Assembly: GCA_016490735.1 (NCBI GenBank)
Contig: JAEMWC010000140.1
Location: 1,228,501 to 1,292,500, forward strand
Direction: 5' to 3'
DNA from: Pachyseris speciosa
Taxonomy: Eukaryota; Cnidaria; Anthozoa; Scleractinia; Pachyseridae
Length of the DNA: 64,000 nt
The notes under the pieces are model-generated. The model was not told the origin of the DNA. It searched no databases and saw nothing but the letters and a program-made list of their open reading frames with translations. Position 1 is the first letter of the stretch, and each line of letters opens with the position of its first letter. Positions 20,523 through 31,938 of this stretch are shown piece after piece. Made by a program: the position numbers and the translations under genes.

Positions 20523-20555
20523 AAGGAATGCGGGGTTGTGGACCCCGCATTCCTT
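20523..20555. repeat. Strong perfect hairpin, 14-bp arms
   Basis: AAGGAATGCGGGGT, a five-base loop (TGTGG) and ACCCCGCATTCCTT. It lies about 40 bp past the end of array 1. Function unknown. Confidence 0.8.
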
Positions 20556-21031
20556 ACATATTTGACTTTCAATCTGTCAGTGAGTCAGCCCGTGTAAAGT
20601 AGAAGGCGTGAAAATTCGCAAGTGCGGCTGTCAAAACTAATTTTTGTCACCGGAAACACTGTGATTGAGCCGTGAGAAAATTAGGATCACTTTCTATGCG
20701 GCGGGGAGAGTGAGAAAGTGACGAGACAACAAACAATAATGTAGAAGTCCAAATCACGCATTCGTTTCTTTTTTTTTTTATTAAGAAAACCCGGCCGAAT
20801 TAGGAATACCGGTAAACTCGCCTACGCCTCTACAACTCGTTCGCTTACTGGTAGGCGAGTTCACTCAAGTAATGTATGTTCAGTTATAACTCTAATTTTT
20901 TATTTTGTGAGCGTTTACAATTATAGCACGTTTTCCTTTGTCTGTGAAAAATTTACTCAACGCCGGCTATGTTGATTTGATTAAATTTCCGTGGATTTTC
21001 CTACGACCGTAACAGGGAACAGTGGCTTTCA

Positions 21032-21352
21032 TTATTTGACGTGAGATGGATGTGAAGATGAATACAATAAATAACTGTGAGAATCTGTGACTTTGGAGAG
21101 CACACTGGTACATAAGTTATTGCCACGGATAGAAACTTTGATATCAAGAAGAGCCAGCGAAGCTTCTATAATTTCCAAGGTATATTTCAGAGCCAGATGA
21201 GAGGAATTGACGGAGGTTATAAATTCATTGAGTTCCTCAAAACACTGCACCGATGCCGTCGTCAAGGTAGTGACCGTATAGTCAGGTTTAGGGTCTTTGT
21301 ATTGATTGAAGAATTGGTGCTCAACGTATAACCTACATAAAACAAAAATCAA
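21032..21352 (-). pseudogene. Penelope-like reverse transcriptase fragment
   Basis: The minus frame reads like the region after the RT palm of Penelope-like elements: FEELNEFITSVNSSHLALKY (intact elements have iNs-hpxiKFT), then SLALLDIKVS (usual FLDI.V), then DSHSYLLYSSSHPSHVK. No palm motif and no ends were found, and it does not overlap the thumb remnant in the 1256-bp units. It is probably a fragment of a related autonomous element. Confidence 0.75.
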
Positions 21353-21457
21353 ATGAAGAATGATCCTCGCAGTTGTGAACGCAATTTATGCAACTGCGAA
21401 AAGAAGCCTGAAAAAAATTCAGGACTTCAACGGGGTCATCGACTTCATCGCGGTCAT

Positions 21458-21488
<31 letters not shown>

Positions 21489-21613
21489 CCGTTGAAGTCC
21501 TGAATTTTTTTCAGGCTTCTTTTCGCAATTGCATCATTTGCGTTCACAACTGCGAGGATCATTCTTCATTTGATTTCATTTCCGCAGTTCATGTATGATT
21601 TATTTCATATATC
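21348..21613. mobile_element. Palindromic element with tRNA-like B box, copy 1
   Basis: Outer arms (ATCAAATGAAGAATGATC ... GATCATTCTTCATTTGAT) and inner arms (GGACTTCAACGGGGT ... ACCCCGTTGAAGTCC) form a long imperfect palindrome of about 227 bp. The inner right side holds GGTCACGGGTTCAAACCCC, resembling a pol III B box/T-arm. No proper A box or anticodon arm was found, so it is not a tRNA gene. A conserved flank (TCATTTCCGCAGTTCAT...) continues right of the palindrome. Copy 2 is at 43450-43672. Confidence 0.7.
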
Positions 21614-21719
21614 ATTCACAAAAAACAAAAACAAAAAAAAAGAAAAAAAAAAAAGAAAAAAAGAAAAAGAATGGCGTAGCTTTTAATAATTTTCAGCGAA
21701 TGAAAAAGAAAAAAAAGGT

Positions 21720-22145
21720 CGGGGGAGGTGGTACTCCCTTATATGCGCTATATCAGGTATATGGGGCACCAAAGGGTATGGATTTTTAGCCGTGTTGGTC
21801 TGAAATAGGTTATCGATTTTGAACATTTTGGTCTGAAATAAGGTATGGTTTGTCCATTCGTCTTGGATTGGGTATACTTTTTTAGAAGAAGTTACTTCTT
21901 CGACAGTAGGCGATAAGACCATCTGCAAAAGCCCTTCTTTTTTGTCCTTAATTATCTTTTATCGCGCACATGAAATAAGTCTGAAACAGGGTATCAAATT
22001 TTTGATCAGGTCTGAAATAGGGTAGGGAGAACCGCTGTTTTTGTTCTAAAATAAGGTAAGTGTTTCGGGAAGGGGGCCGCACGCCTACCCAATTTTTCTG
22101 GGAGTACACCCCCACCCCCACCCCACCCCCACCCCACCCCCCTCC
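21720..22145. mobile_element. Repeat family with GGTACTCCC-type ends and 'GGTCTGAAAT' sub-repeats
   Basis: Starts near GGTGGTACTCCCTTATATG and ends near GGGAGTACACCCCCACC. The interior has several copies of GGTCTGAAATAGGGTA. It resembles a non-autonomous DNA element. A loosely similar stretch is at 59925-60310. Confidence 0.45.
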
Positions 22146-22655
22146 CCGGGATCAAGTTAACACCGAAAGGGGGAAAAATCTAGAGCAAAAATTCATCTTT
22201 CAAATCGTATCAATGAACGCTTTTCATTCTATTTATTTCCGTTTTTCACGTAGCTCCAGATTCTGTGCACAAACCATACATAACCCGTAATTCCTCGATG
22301 CGATCTGTGGAAGGGCAAACACTAGAAACGTCAGCTTTTTTAATCTCTTTACGGTGGTCAATTCCGTTGACAAACCATATTCTCGTGTTTCACTCCCCAA
22401 AAGACGTAGCACCTGACAGTTTCTTTTAAAACTAACCCTTTTCATTCTCATCTGTTGATCACATTTTTTTTTCATTACAAACATTTACTATAGCTCAAAC
22501 AACATTATTTTGTGTTTCGATTCATTACTACACCAACGAAGTGGGTATCCTGTGGCACAAACTCAAATGCCTAATTTAAGCCTGTTCCACCTCACGAATT
22601 TTGGGGAACTTTAAGTACGCAAGTACATGTAAGTTGACTACTCTCTATCATTGGC

Positions 22656-25600
22656 AGTCACAACATGTGGATGCCACTGGTAACCTTGGTGATACTTGAA
22701 CAGTTAAAATGAAAATGAAAACAAGAATTGTTAAAGGCAATACTAGCACACTTTGACAAAACATCTGGATGCCACTGATAACCTTGGTGATACTTCAGCA
22801 GTTAAAATGAAAATGAAAACAAGAATTGTTATAGGCAACAGTAGCACACTCCGACGAAACATCTGGATGCCACTGGTAACCTTGGTGATAGTTGAGCAGT
22901 TAAAATGAAAATGAAAACAAGAATTGTTAAAGGCAACAGTAACACACTCCGACGAAACATCTGGATGCCACTGATAACCTTGGTGATACTTCAGCAGTTA
23001 AAATGAAAATGAAAACAAGAATTGTTAAAGGCAACAGTAGCACACTCCGACGAAACATCTGGATGCCACTGGTAACCTTGGTGATAGTTGAGCAGTTAAA
23101 ATGAAAATGAAAACAAGAATTGTTAAAGGCAACAGTAACACACTCCGACGAAACATCTGGATGCCACTGGTAACCTTGGTGATACTTGAGCAGTTAAAAT
23201 GAAAATGAAAACAAGAATTGTTATAGGCAACAGTAGCACACTCCGACGAAACATCTGGATGCCACTGGTAACCTTGGTGATACTTGAGCAGTTAAAATGA
23301 AAATGAAAACAAGAATTGTTATAGGCAACAGTAGCACACTCCGACGAAACATCTGGATGCCACTGGTAACTTTGGTGATACTTGAGCAGTTAAAATGAAA
23401 ATGAAAACAAGAATATTGTTATAGGCAACAGTAGCACACTCCGACAAAACATCTGGATGCCACTGGTAACCTTGGTGATACTTGAGCAGTTAAAATGAAA
23501 ATGAAAACAAGAATTGTTAAAGGCAACAGTAGCACACTCCGACGAAACATCTGGATGCCACTGGTAACCCTGGTGATAGTTGATCAGTTAAAATGAAAAT
23601 GAAAACAAGAATTGTTAAATGCAACAGTAACACACTCCGACGAAACATCTGGATGCCACTGGTAACCTTGGTGATAGTTGAACAGTTATAATGAAAATGA
23701 AAACAAGAATTGTTATAGGCAACAGTAGCACACTCCGACGAAACATCTGGATGCCACTGGTAACCTTGGTGATAGTTGAACAGTTATAATGAAAATAAAA
23801 ACAAGAATTGTTATAGGCAACAGTAGCACACTCCGACGAAACATCTGGATGCCACTGGTAACCTTGGTGATAGTTGAACAGTTATAATGAAAATGAAAAC
23901 AAGAATTGTTAAAGGCAACAGTAACACACTCCGACGAAACATCTGGATGCCACTGGTAACCTTGGTGATACTTGAGCAGTTAAAATGAAAATGAAAACAA
24001 GAATTGTTAAAGGCAACAGTAACACACTCCGACGAAACATCTGGATGCCACTGGTAACCTTGGTGATAGTTGAACAGTTATAATGAAAATGAAAGCAAGA
24101 ATTGTTAAAGGCAACAGTAACACACTCCGACGAAACATCTGGATGCGACTGGTAACCTTGGTGATACTTGAGCAGTTAAAATGAAAATGAAAACAAGAAT
24201 TGTTATAGGCAACAGTAGCACACTCCGACGAAACATCTGGATGCCACTGGTAACCTTGGTGATACTTGAGCAGTTATAATGAAAATGAAAACAAGAATTG
24301 TTAAAGGCAACAGTAACACACTCCGACGAAACATCTGGATGCCACTGGTAACCTTGGTGATAGTTGAACAGTTATAATGAAAATGAAAACAAGAATTGTT
24401 AAAGGCAACAGTAGCACACTCCGACGAAACATCTGGATGCCACTGGTAACCTTGGTGATAGTTGAGCAGTTAAAATGAAAATGAAAACAAGAATTGTTAA
24501 AGGCAACAGTAACACACTCCGACGAAACATCTGGATGCCACTGGTAACCTTGGTGATACTTGAGCAGTTAAAATGAAAATGAAAACAAGAATTGTTATAG
24601 GCAACAGTAGCACACTCCGACGAAACATCTGGATGCCACTGGTAACCTTGGTGATACTTGAGCAGTTAAAATGAAAATGAAAACAAGAATTGTTATAGGC
24701 AACAGTAGCACACTCCGACGAAACATCTGGATGCCACTGGTAACTTTGGTGATACTTGAGCAGTTAAAATGAAAATGAAAACAAGAATATTGTTATAGGC
24801 AACAGTAGCACACTCCGACAAAACATCTGGATGCCACTGGTAACCTTGGTGATACTTGAGCAGTTAAAATGAAAATGAAAACAAGAATTGTTAAAGGCAA
24901 CAGTAGCACACTCCGACGAAACATCTGGATGCCACTGGTAACCCTGGTGATAGTTGATCAGTTAAAATGAAAATGAAAACAAGAATTGTTAAATGCAACA
25001 GTAACACACTCCGACGAAACATCTGGATGCCACTGGTAACCTTGGTGATAGTTGAACAGTTATAATGAAAATGAAAACAAGAATTGTTATAGGCAACAGT
25101 AGCACACTCCGACGAAACATCTGGATGCCACTGGTAACCTTGGTGATAGTTGAACAGTTATAATGAAAATAAAAACAAGAATTGTTATAGGCAACAGTAG
25201 CACACTCCGACGAAACATCTGGATGCCACTGGTAACCTTGGTGATAGTTGAACAGTTATAATGAAAATGAAAACAAGAATTGTTAAAGGCAACAGTAACA
25301 CACTCCGACGAAACATCTGGATGCCACTGGTAACCTTGGTGATACTTGAGCAGTTAAAATGAAAATGAAAACAAGAATTGTTAAAGGCAACAGTAACACA
25401 CTCCGACGAAACATCTGGATGCCACTGGTAACCTTGGTGATAGTTGAACAGTTATAATGAAAATGAAAGCAAGAATTGTTAAAGGCAACAGTAACACACT
25501 CCGACGAAACATCTGGATGCCACTGGTAACCTTGGTGATACTTGAGCAGTTAAAATGAAAATGAAAACAAGAATTGTTATAGGCAACAGTAGCACACTCC

Positions 25601-26820
25601 GACGAAACATCTGGATGCCACTGGTAACCTTGGTGATACTTGAGCAGTTATAATGAAAATGAAAACAAGAATTGTTAAAGGCAACAGTAACACACTCCGA
25701 CGAAACATCTGGATGCCACTGGTAACCTTGGTGATAGTTGAACAGTTATAATGAAAATGAAAACAAGAATTGTTAAAGGCAACAGTAGCACACTCCGACG
25801 AAACATCTGGATGCCACTGGTAACCTTGGTGATAGTTGAGCAGTTAAAATGAAAATGAAAACAAGAATTGTTAAAGGCAACAGTAACACACTCCGACGAA
25901 ACATCTGGATGCCACTGGTAACCTTGGTGATACTTGAGCAGTTATAATGAAAATGAAAACAAGAATTGTTAAAGGCAACAGTAACACACTCCGACGAAAC
26001 ATCTGGATGCCACTGGTAACCTTGGTGATAGTTGAACAGTTATAATGAAAATGAAAACAAGAATTGTTATAGGCAACAGTAGCACACTCCGACGAAACAT
26101 CTGGATGCCACTGGTAACCTTGGTGATAGTTGAACAGTTATAATGAAAATGAAAGCAAGAATTGTTAAAGGCAACAGTAACACACTCCGACGAAACATCT
26201 GGATGCCACTGGTAACCTTGGTGATAGTTGAGCAGTTAAAATGAAAATGAAAACAAGAATTGTTATAGGCAACAGTAGCACACTCCGACGAAACATCTGG
26301 ATGCCACTGGTAACCTTGGTGATAGTTGATCAGTCATAATGAAAATGAAAACAAGAATTGTTAAAGGCAACAGTAGCACACTCCGACGAAACATCTGGAT
26401 GCCACTGGTAACCTTGGTGATAGTTGAACAGTTATAATGAAAATGAAAACAAGAATTGTTATAGGCAACAGTAGCACACTCCGACGAAACATCTGGATGC
26501 CACTGGTAACCTTGGTGATAGTTGAACAGTTATAATGAAAATGAAAGCAAGAATTGTTAAAGGCAACAGTAACACACTCCGACGAAACATCTGGATGCCA
26601 CTGGTAACCTTGGTGATAGTTGAACAGTTATAATGAAAATGAAAACAAGAATTGTTAAAGGCAACAGCAGCACACATGACTCCGACAATACATCTGAATG
26701 CCACTGGTAACCTTGGTGATACTTGGTGATACAGTTAAAATGAAAACAAGAATTGCTGAAGGCAACAGCAGCACACTCTGACAATACATCTGGATGTTAC
26801 TGGTAATGTTGGTGATTCCT
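22656..26820. repeat. 98-bp satellite array, about 42 monomers
   Basis: Monomer starts ATCTGGATGCCACTGGTAAC and ends with CACTCCGACGAAAC; start-to-start spacing is 98 bp (for example 22861, 22959, 23057, 23155). Variant positions define subtypes (GATACTTGAG / GATAGTTGAA, TTAAAGG / TTATAGG, AGTAGCAC / AGTAACAC). The last two monomers (after about 26660) are diverged. Overlapping frames are by-products. Confidence 0.95.
23057..25804. repeat. Higher-order repeat: two 1374-bp blocks of 14 monomers
   Basis: Private variants recur exactly 1374 bp apart: GAATATTG at 23411/24785, AACCCTGG at 23566/24940, GAAAATAAAA at 23791/25165, GAAAGCAAGA at 24091/25465. 1374 = 14 x 98 + 2, the extra two bases being the TA insertion in one monomer. 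I noticed one difference between blocks (GGATGCGACT near 24146). Homology in this register breaks before 23057. Confidence 0.9.
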
Positions 26821-26824
26821 GAGC

Positions 26825-26968
26825 AATTTATTTTGTATATTTTTCTTATTTTATGCTATTTGAGACTAGATCAACAGATTGGAGAAGATGCAAATTGTTT
26901 ACATCTTTTCCAATCTGTTGATCTAGTCTCAAATAGCATAAAATCAAAAAATATACAAAATAAATTTC
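26825..26968. mobile_element. Foldback element directly after the satellite
   Basis: About 62-bp arms (TATTTTGTATATTTTT... and its complement, with inner GATCAACAGATTGGA/TCCAATCTGTTGATC) around a loop of about 15 bp. It starts within a few bases of the last satellite monomer. Confidence 0.8.
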
Positions 26969-28219
26969 TCAGGAAAAAATGCCATCTTCTCAATGGGGAG
27001 TGCATGCCCCACAGTATCTTCTACATTTCCCAAGATATTCATTTTTGTGGGACCTGAAAAAAAAAATGGCCATTTGTCATAAATGAGCTGCTGACTGCAT
27101 TGACACCAACTAGCAACAATACATGTAAGCCATTGATTTCCAGTTATGAAACATCCCCAGAGTATTTTTTAAATGTTTAGTCTTAACCATTTTACATACC
27201 TGAAATTGAGCTAACATGGATATTGTATTTTCCAATTTCTGTTTGTTGTCCAGTCTTCTTTTGCACTGTCAGTTGGTCCCATTGAAGGACTCTGGACCAT
27301 AACTTCTCAGTGCCCAGTTAGCCTCCTGCAGGGAATTAATCTTGTAGGCAACAAAGCCAAAGAATCAAGAAGCTGCTAAGTATTTTGTCTTTCCATGTGT
27401 GACATTGGAAAGAGTTGAATACTGCTCAGCTCCTCCTCCAACAAAAATTCAAGATCATCATGTATCCTGGTTGATCTGTAGGAAAGGAGAGGGAGTGGAG
27501 AACTGTGATACTTATAAAGAGATATAATTAATGCCTAAGGTGGGGAAATTTCATCCAGTTTTACCAAATTTCAGGCCCTAGTGTGGGATTTTGACCAAAA
27601 ATTATTTTGAAAAGTCAAATGTCCTAATATGTCCGAGTTACCCCCCTCTTGTTCTTATAAACATTGATAAGTAGCAAACTACAATTTTATCCTGTTCTAC
27701 ATGTAGGAATCCCTCTTATCCCCCTCAATAAGGCCTAAGACACGAAAATAACTTGTTTCAGGAAATGTGAGCATAATTTACGAGTCACATTGTGCGGATT
27801 TCGTAAAGGGAACGGGAATTACCTTTCGTTGACGGGGTCTGTTGTAGTATTTTGGTCCTCAGATAGTGAGTATTTACTCCTCTGTCGCGAAATCTGTTCC
27901 TTGGGATTTATTTTTCGTGCTACAAGAACTATTTCGCGCCACTCGCAATGGAAAGCCGCTGATCAGTGTTTCCGAGTGCAAGGTTCGCAGAAAAAAAAAT
28001 TGAGAATTTCTCTAAGCTTACCTTTTTGGGGCAGCTACGTGGCAGGGTTAGTAATAAGCAGCCAATGTCTTCATCCATTTCTTGTGAAACAAACGATGAT
28101 GACCCTGACATTTGCAAACGGCGATTCGTTTGAGTCTTCATCACAGGATTCGAACTACTCGCGGCCGTGCGAGTGCTCGTTTATACGTCGGCTTGAGCTT
28201 CGCAAAGTACGCTAATGAC

Positions 28220-28527
28220 AAGGCTGTTTAAAAAGCATCTTAGCTGCTCAAAGATCTCCTCTTGATATAATTGCCAATCTCGTGCACGGAGAAAGGAATG
28301 CCGCAATTAATCCAAATGATGAGGCAACGATTTCATCCTCTGAAGAAGCTTTTCCTCGATACGGTTCTCCATCTATCGTCTGTAAAGCTCTTCGCCTTGA
28401 ATACTCGGACAATATCCTCCGGAAAGCGGAGGGAATATTCCTCGAGAAATATTCCTCGGAGCCATCGACACACTTCTACGTGGCTCGGTTTTCTCAAATG
28501 ACTGCGGAAACGAGACAACGTGACTGA
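28220..28527 (+). other. Orphan open frame of about 100 codons
   Basis: An open stretch with protein-like composition (e.g. SPLDIIANLVHGERN, RYGSPSIVCKALRLEYSDN, EPSTHFYVARFSQMTAETRQ) and no ATG near its start. An acceptor-like CATCTTAG precedes it. Upstream at 28030-28200 are other protein-like pieces in different frames. It may be an exon of the candidate plus-strand gene or a decayed transposase. Not recognised. Confidence 0.25.
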
Positions 28528-28867
28528 ACGCACCTCAATCGTCAAGACTAAATTTGATACTGACATATTAATCCTATTTGATCCGTGTTCACCTCTCTTT
28601 GTTGACAGAAGTTTAATTAAGGAGTAAACCGCAATTTTAATTAGTTCGGAAATCAAGTACTTCCAGTTTAGGCCCACTTGCGTCTCCTCATGTACTTGCA
28701 CCTCATTGGCTATTTCAACACGATAAAAAACCAATAGGAATAATGTATTTCCGATCCTCAACCGGTAAGGTCAGGTATAAAAGCGGTCGCAAAACAACAT
28801 TTTACGGGAAGGGAATTGAGATAACTCCTCTACCTTTCCCTCAAACAATTTGCAACACCACATTCAA

Positions 28868-28916
28868 ACAACAGCTGAAGAGACTCGCGAAGAGTCGAAA
28901 CCGCCGGTACTGTTGT
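28868..28916 (+). ncRNA. Hammerhead ribozyme, array 2 unit 1 (A type)
   Basis: Same sequence and fold as in array 1: CTGAAGA core, five-pair stem II, GAAA, short GC-rich stem III. Confidence 0.88.
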
Positions 28917-28938
28917 AGCCTCTTATAACAGTTGCAGC

Positions 28939-29184
28939 ATGTCTCACGTTCACGACTCATTGGCGCAATACCTTGAACCAAGTTCTGGTGAAAACATTGA
29001 AAGCAACCTTTCACCACCACCTACGCCAGAGTTTCGTTACGACACAGGCAACGACAATTTTAATGACCACAATATGCTCTACATTCCGTTCGACGGAAAA
29101 AATGATACGGAGAAAAGCCCTCCACCATCACAACCAAGACCACGGTACAATGGGATTCAAAAACGAATCCATCCAAGACATTAA
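28939..29184 (+). CDS. Hypothetical 81-aa protein of the hammerhead repeat (ORF1), array 2 unit 1
   Basis: Identical to 18220-18465. This is the third intact copy of ORF1 in the window. Confidence 0.4.
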   Translation: MSHVHDSLAQYLEPSSGENIESNLSPPPTPEFRYDTGNDNFNDHNMLYIPFDGKNDTEKSPPPSQPRPRYNGIQKRIHPRH

Positions 29185-29232
29185 AACTCACCTCAAGCCG
29201 ACTGAAACCTTTCAATATACACACTTGATTTA

Positions 29233-29650
29233 ATGCCACCCCCCAGGCGTGAAAAATTGTTTCATTACAGGCGAAGCAATAAGATGCTTAGAACTAACTC
29301 TTCGAAAACAACATTTGAAGGGAGCCTTGTGAAATTCAAACAACGCCTGAGAACGCGCGGCCTTCCAAAAAATATAATAGAAAGGTGTCTGTCAGGGGTC
29401 AACTTTGCCTCTAGATCATCGGCTCTAAAACAAAAGAAAAAACACGTACCACGCAGGAGTAAAAAACCTGAAACAGATATTGATGGAACACTGGAGATTT
29501 ATACAAAATCAGCCACTGCTTAGAACGATCTATCCTAAAACTCCGAGAATATCATACAAAAGAGGTAAAACTCTTAAAGACACACTCGTCAGAGCAAAAA
29601 TAGACTTTTTAGGCTCTAACGCGAGGCAACCGCAAAAACCACACTGAAGG
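29233..29650 (+). pseudogene. Penelope-like RT thumb remnant, array 2 unit 1
   Basis: 96-codon frame as in array 1 unit 1, then the LKDTLVRAK block in the other frame. Confidence 0.7.
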
Positions 29651-30315
29651 AGTCCGCGCAGGCCTGTCATTTATTTGCCATCCTGGAGATTTATACAAAA
29701 TCAGCCACTGCTTAGAATGATCTATCCTAAAACTCCGAGAATATCATACAAAAGAGGTAAAACTCTTAAAGACACACTCGTCAGAGCAAAAATAGACTTT
29801 TTAGGCTCTAACGCGAGGCAACCGCAAAAACCACACTGAAGGAGTCCGCGTAGGCCTGTCATTTATTTGCCATCATGTTGATATTTTCAAGACAGGCCCC
29901 GTCCTTTTGTGGAACCACTCTTGCGTGTTTAATTTATTCATGTCCACATGAACAAGACGCAAAAGAACACTTTTAAAACAATATTTGAAACCTTCACTTA
30001 CGAAGGATGAATTGACACAAGAACGTAACACCGTTGCGTTTTATTATCATAAGCCTCAGTAGCCGTTTTGGGTGAAATATGCAGTAAAGAGAGCCATCTA
30101 AGAAACACAAACTGACCTTCACATCGAGTAGGATCGAAATTACTTGCACCTCATTGGCTATTTCAACAAGATAAAAAACCAATAGGAATAATGCATTTCC
30201 GATCCTCAACCGGTAAGGTCAGGTATAAAAGCGGTCGCAAAACAACATTTTACGGGAACGGAATTGAGATAACTCCTCTACCTTTCCCTCAAACAATTTG
30301 CAACACCACATTCAA

Positions 30316-30364
30316 ACAACAGCTGAAGAGACTCGCGAAGAGTCGAAACCGCCGGTACTGTTGT
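30316..30364 (+). ncRNA. Hammerhead ribozyme, array 2 unit 2 (B type)
   Basis: Core and stems are unchanged relative to the A type although the flanking unit has diverged. Confidence 0.88.
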
Positions 30365-30386
30365 AGCCTCTTATAACAGTTGCAGC

Positions 30387-30554
30387 ATGTCTCACGTTCA
30401 CGACTCATTGGCGCAATACCTTGAACCAAGTTCTGGTGAAAACATTGAAAGCAACCTTTCACCACCACCTACGCCAGAGTTTCGTTACGACACGGGCAAC
30501 GACAATTTTAATGACCACAATATGCTCTACATTCCGTTCGACGGAAAAAAATGA
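30387..30554 (+). pseudogene. Frameshifted ORF1, array 2 unit 2
   Basis: Same start as the A-type ORF1, but one extra A in the run at 30545-30551 gives a stop after 55 codons. Confidence 0.6.
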
Positions 30555-30681
30555 TACGGAGAACAGCCCTCCACCATCACAACCAAGACCACGGTACAAT
30601 GGGATTCAAAAACGAATCCATCCAAGACATTAAAACTCACCTCTAGCCGACTGAAACCTTTCAATATACACACTTGATTTA

Positions 30682-31096
30682 ATGCCACCCCCCAGGCGTG
30701 TAAAATTGTTTCATTACAGGCGAAGCAATAAGATGCTTAGAACTAACTCTTCGAAAACAACATTTGAAGAGAGCCTTGTGAAATTCAAACAACGCCTGAG
30801 AGCGCGCGGCCTTCCAAAAAATATAATAGAAAGGTGTCTGTCAGGGGTCAACTTTGCCTCTAGATCATCGGCTCTAAAACAAAAGAAAAAACATGTACCA
30901 CCCAGGAGTAAAAAACCTGAAACAGATATTGATGGAACACTGGAGATTTATACAAAATCAGCCACTGCTTAGAATGATCTATCCTAAAACTCCGAGAATA
31001 TCATACAAAAGAGGTAAAACTCTTAAAGACACACTCGTCAGAGCAAAAATAGACTTTTTAGGCTCTAACGCGAGGCAACCGCAAAAACCACACTGA
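30682..31096 (+). pseudogene. Penelope-like RT thumb remnant, array 2 unit 2
   Basis: Two overlapping frames: 30682-30972 (GLPKNIIERCLSGVNF) and 30893-31096 (VKNLKQILMEHW ... KTLKDTLVRAK). The second frame ends with a stop after QPQKPH. Confidence 0.7.
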
Positions 31097-31572
31097 AGGA
31101 GTCCGCGTAGGCCTGTCATTTATTTGCCATCATGTTGATATTTTCAAGACAGGCCCCGTCCTTTTGTGGAACCACTCTTGCGTGTTTAATTTATTCATGT
31201 CCACATGAACAAGACGCAAAAGAACACTTTTAAAACAATATTTGAAACCTTCACTTACGAAGGATGAATTGACACAAGAACGTAACACCGTTGCGTTTTA
31301 TTATCATAAGCCTCAGTAGCCGTTTTGGGTGAAATATGCAGTAAAGAGAGCCATCTAAGAAACACAAACTGACCTTCACATCGAGTAGGATCGAAATTAC
31401 TTGCACCTCATTGGCTATTTCAACAAGATAAAAAACCAATAGGAATAATGCATTTCCGATCCTCAACCGGTAAGGTCAGGTATAAAAGCGGTCGCAAAAC
31501 AACATTTTACGGGAACGGAATTGAGATAACTCCTCTACCTTTCCCTCAAACAATTTGCAACACCACATTCAA

Positions 31573-31621
31573 ACAACAGCTGAAGAGACTCGCGAAGAGT
31601 CGAAACCGCCGGTACTGTTGT
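31573..31621 (+). ncRNA. Hammerhead ribozyme, array 2 unit 3 (B type)
   Basis: Exactly 1257 bp after the previous copy and identical to it. Confidence 0.88.
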
Positions 31622-31643
31622 AGCCTCTTATAACAGTTGCAGC

Positions 31644-31811
31644 ATGTCTCACGTTCACGACTCATTGGCGCAATACCTTGAACCAAGTTCTGGTGAAAAC
31701 ATTGAAAGCAACCTTTCACCACCACCTACGCCAGAGTTTCGTTACGACACGGGCAACGACAATTTTAATGACCACAATATGCTCTACATTCCGTTCGACG
31801 GAAAAAAATGA
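31644..31811 (+). pseudogene. Frameshifted ORF1, array 2 unit 3
   Basis: Same +1 A frameshift as the previous unit. Confidence 0.6.
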
Positions 31812-31938
31812 TACGGAGAACAGCCCTCCACCATCACAACCAAGACCACGGTACAATGGGATTCAAAAACGAATCCATCCAAGACATTAAAACTCACCTC
31901 TAGCCGACTGAAACCTTTCAATATACACACTTGATTTA

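Noticed and set aside
21425..21515. tRNA gene
   Set aside because: B-box/T-arm-like sequence is present, but no A box, D arm or anticodon arm fits; the acceptor-like pairing is part of a larger palindrome.
22656..26820. Possible CRISPR-like or coding repeat from the regular 98-bp periodicity
   Set aside because: There are no unique spacers; the whole 98 bp repeats, so it is a satellite. The open frames on the minus strand (e.g. 26459-26784) are by-products of the period.
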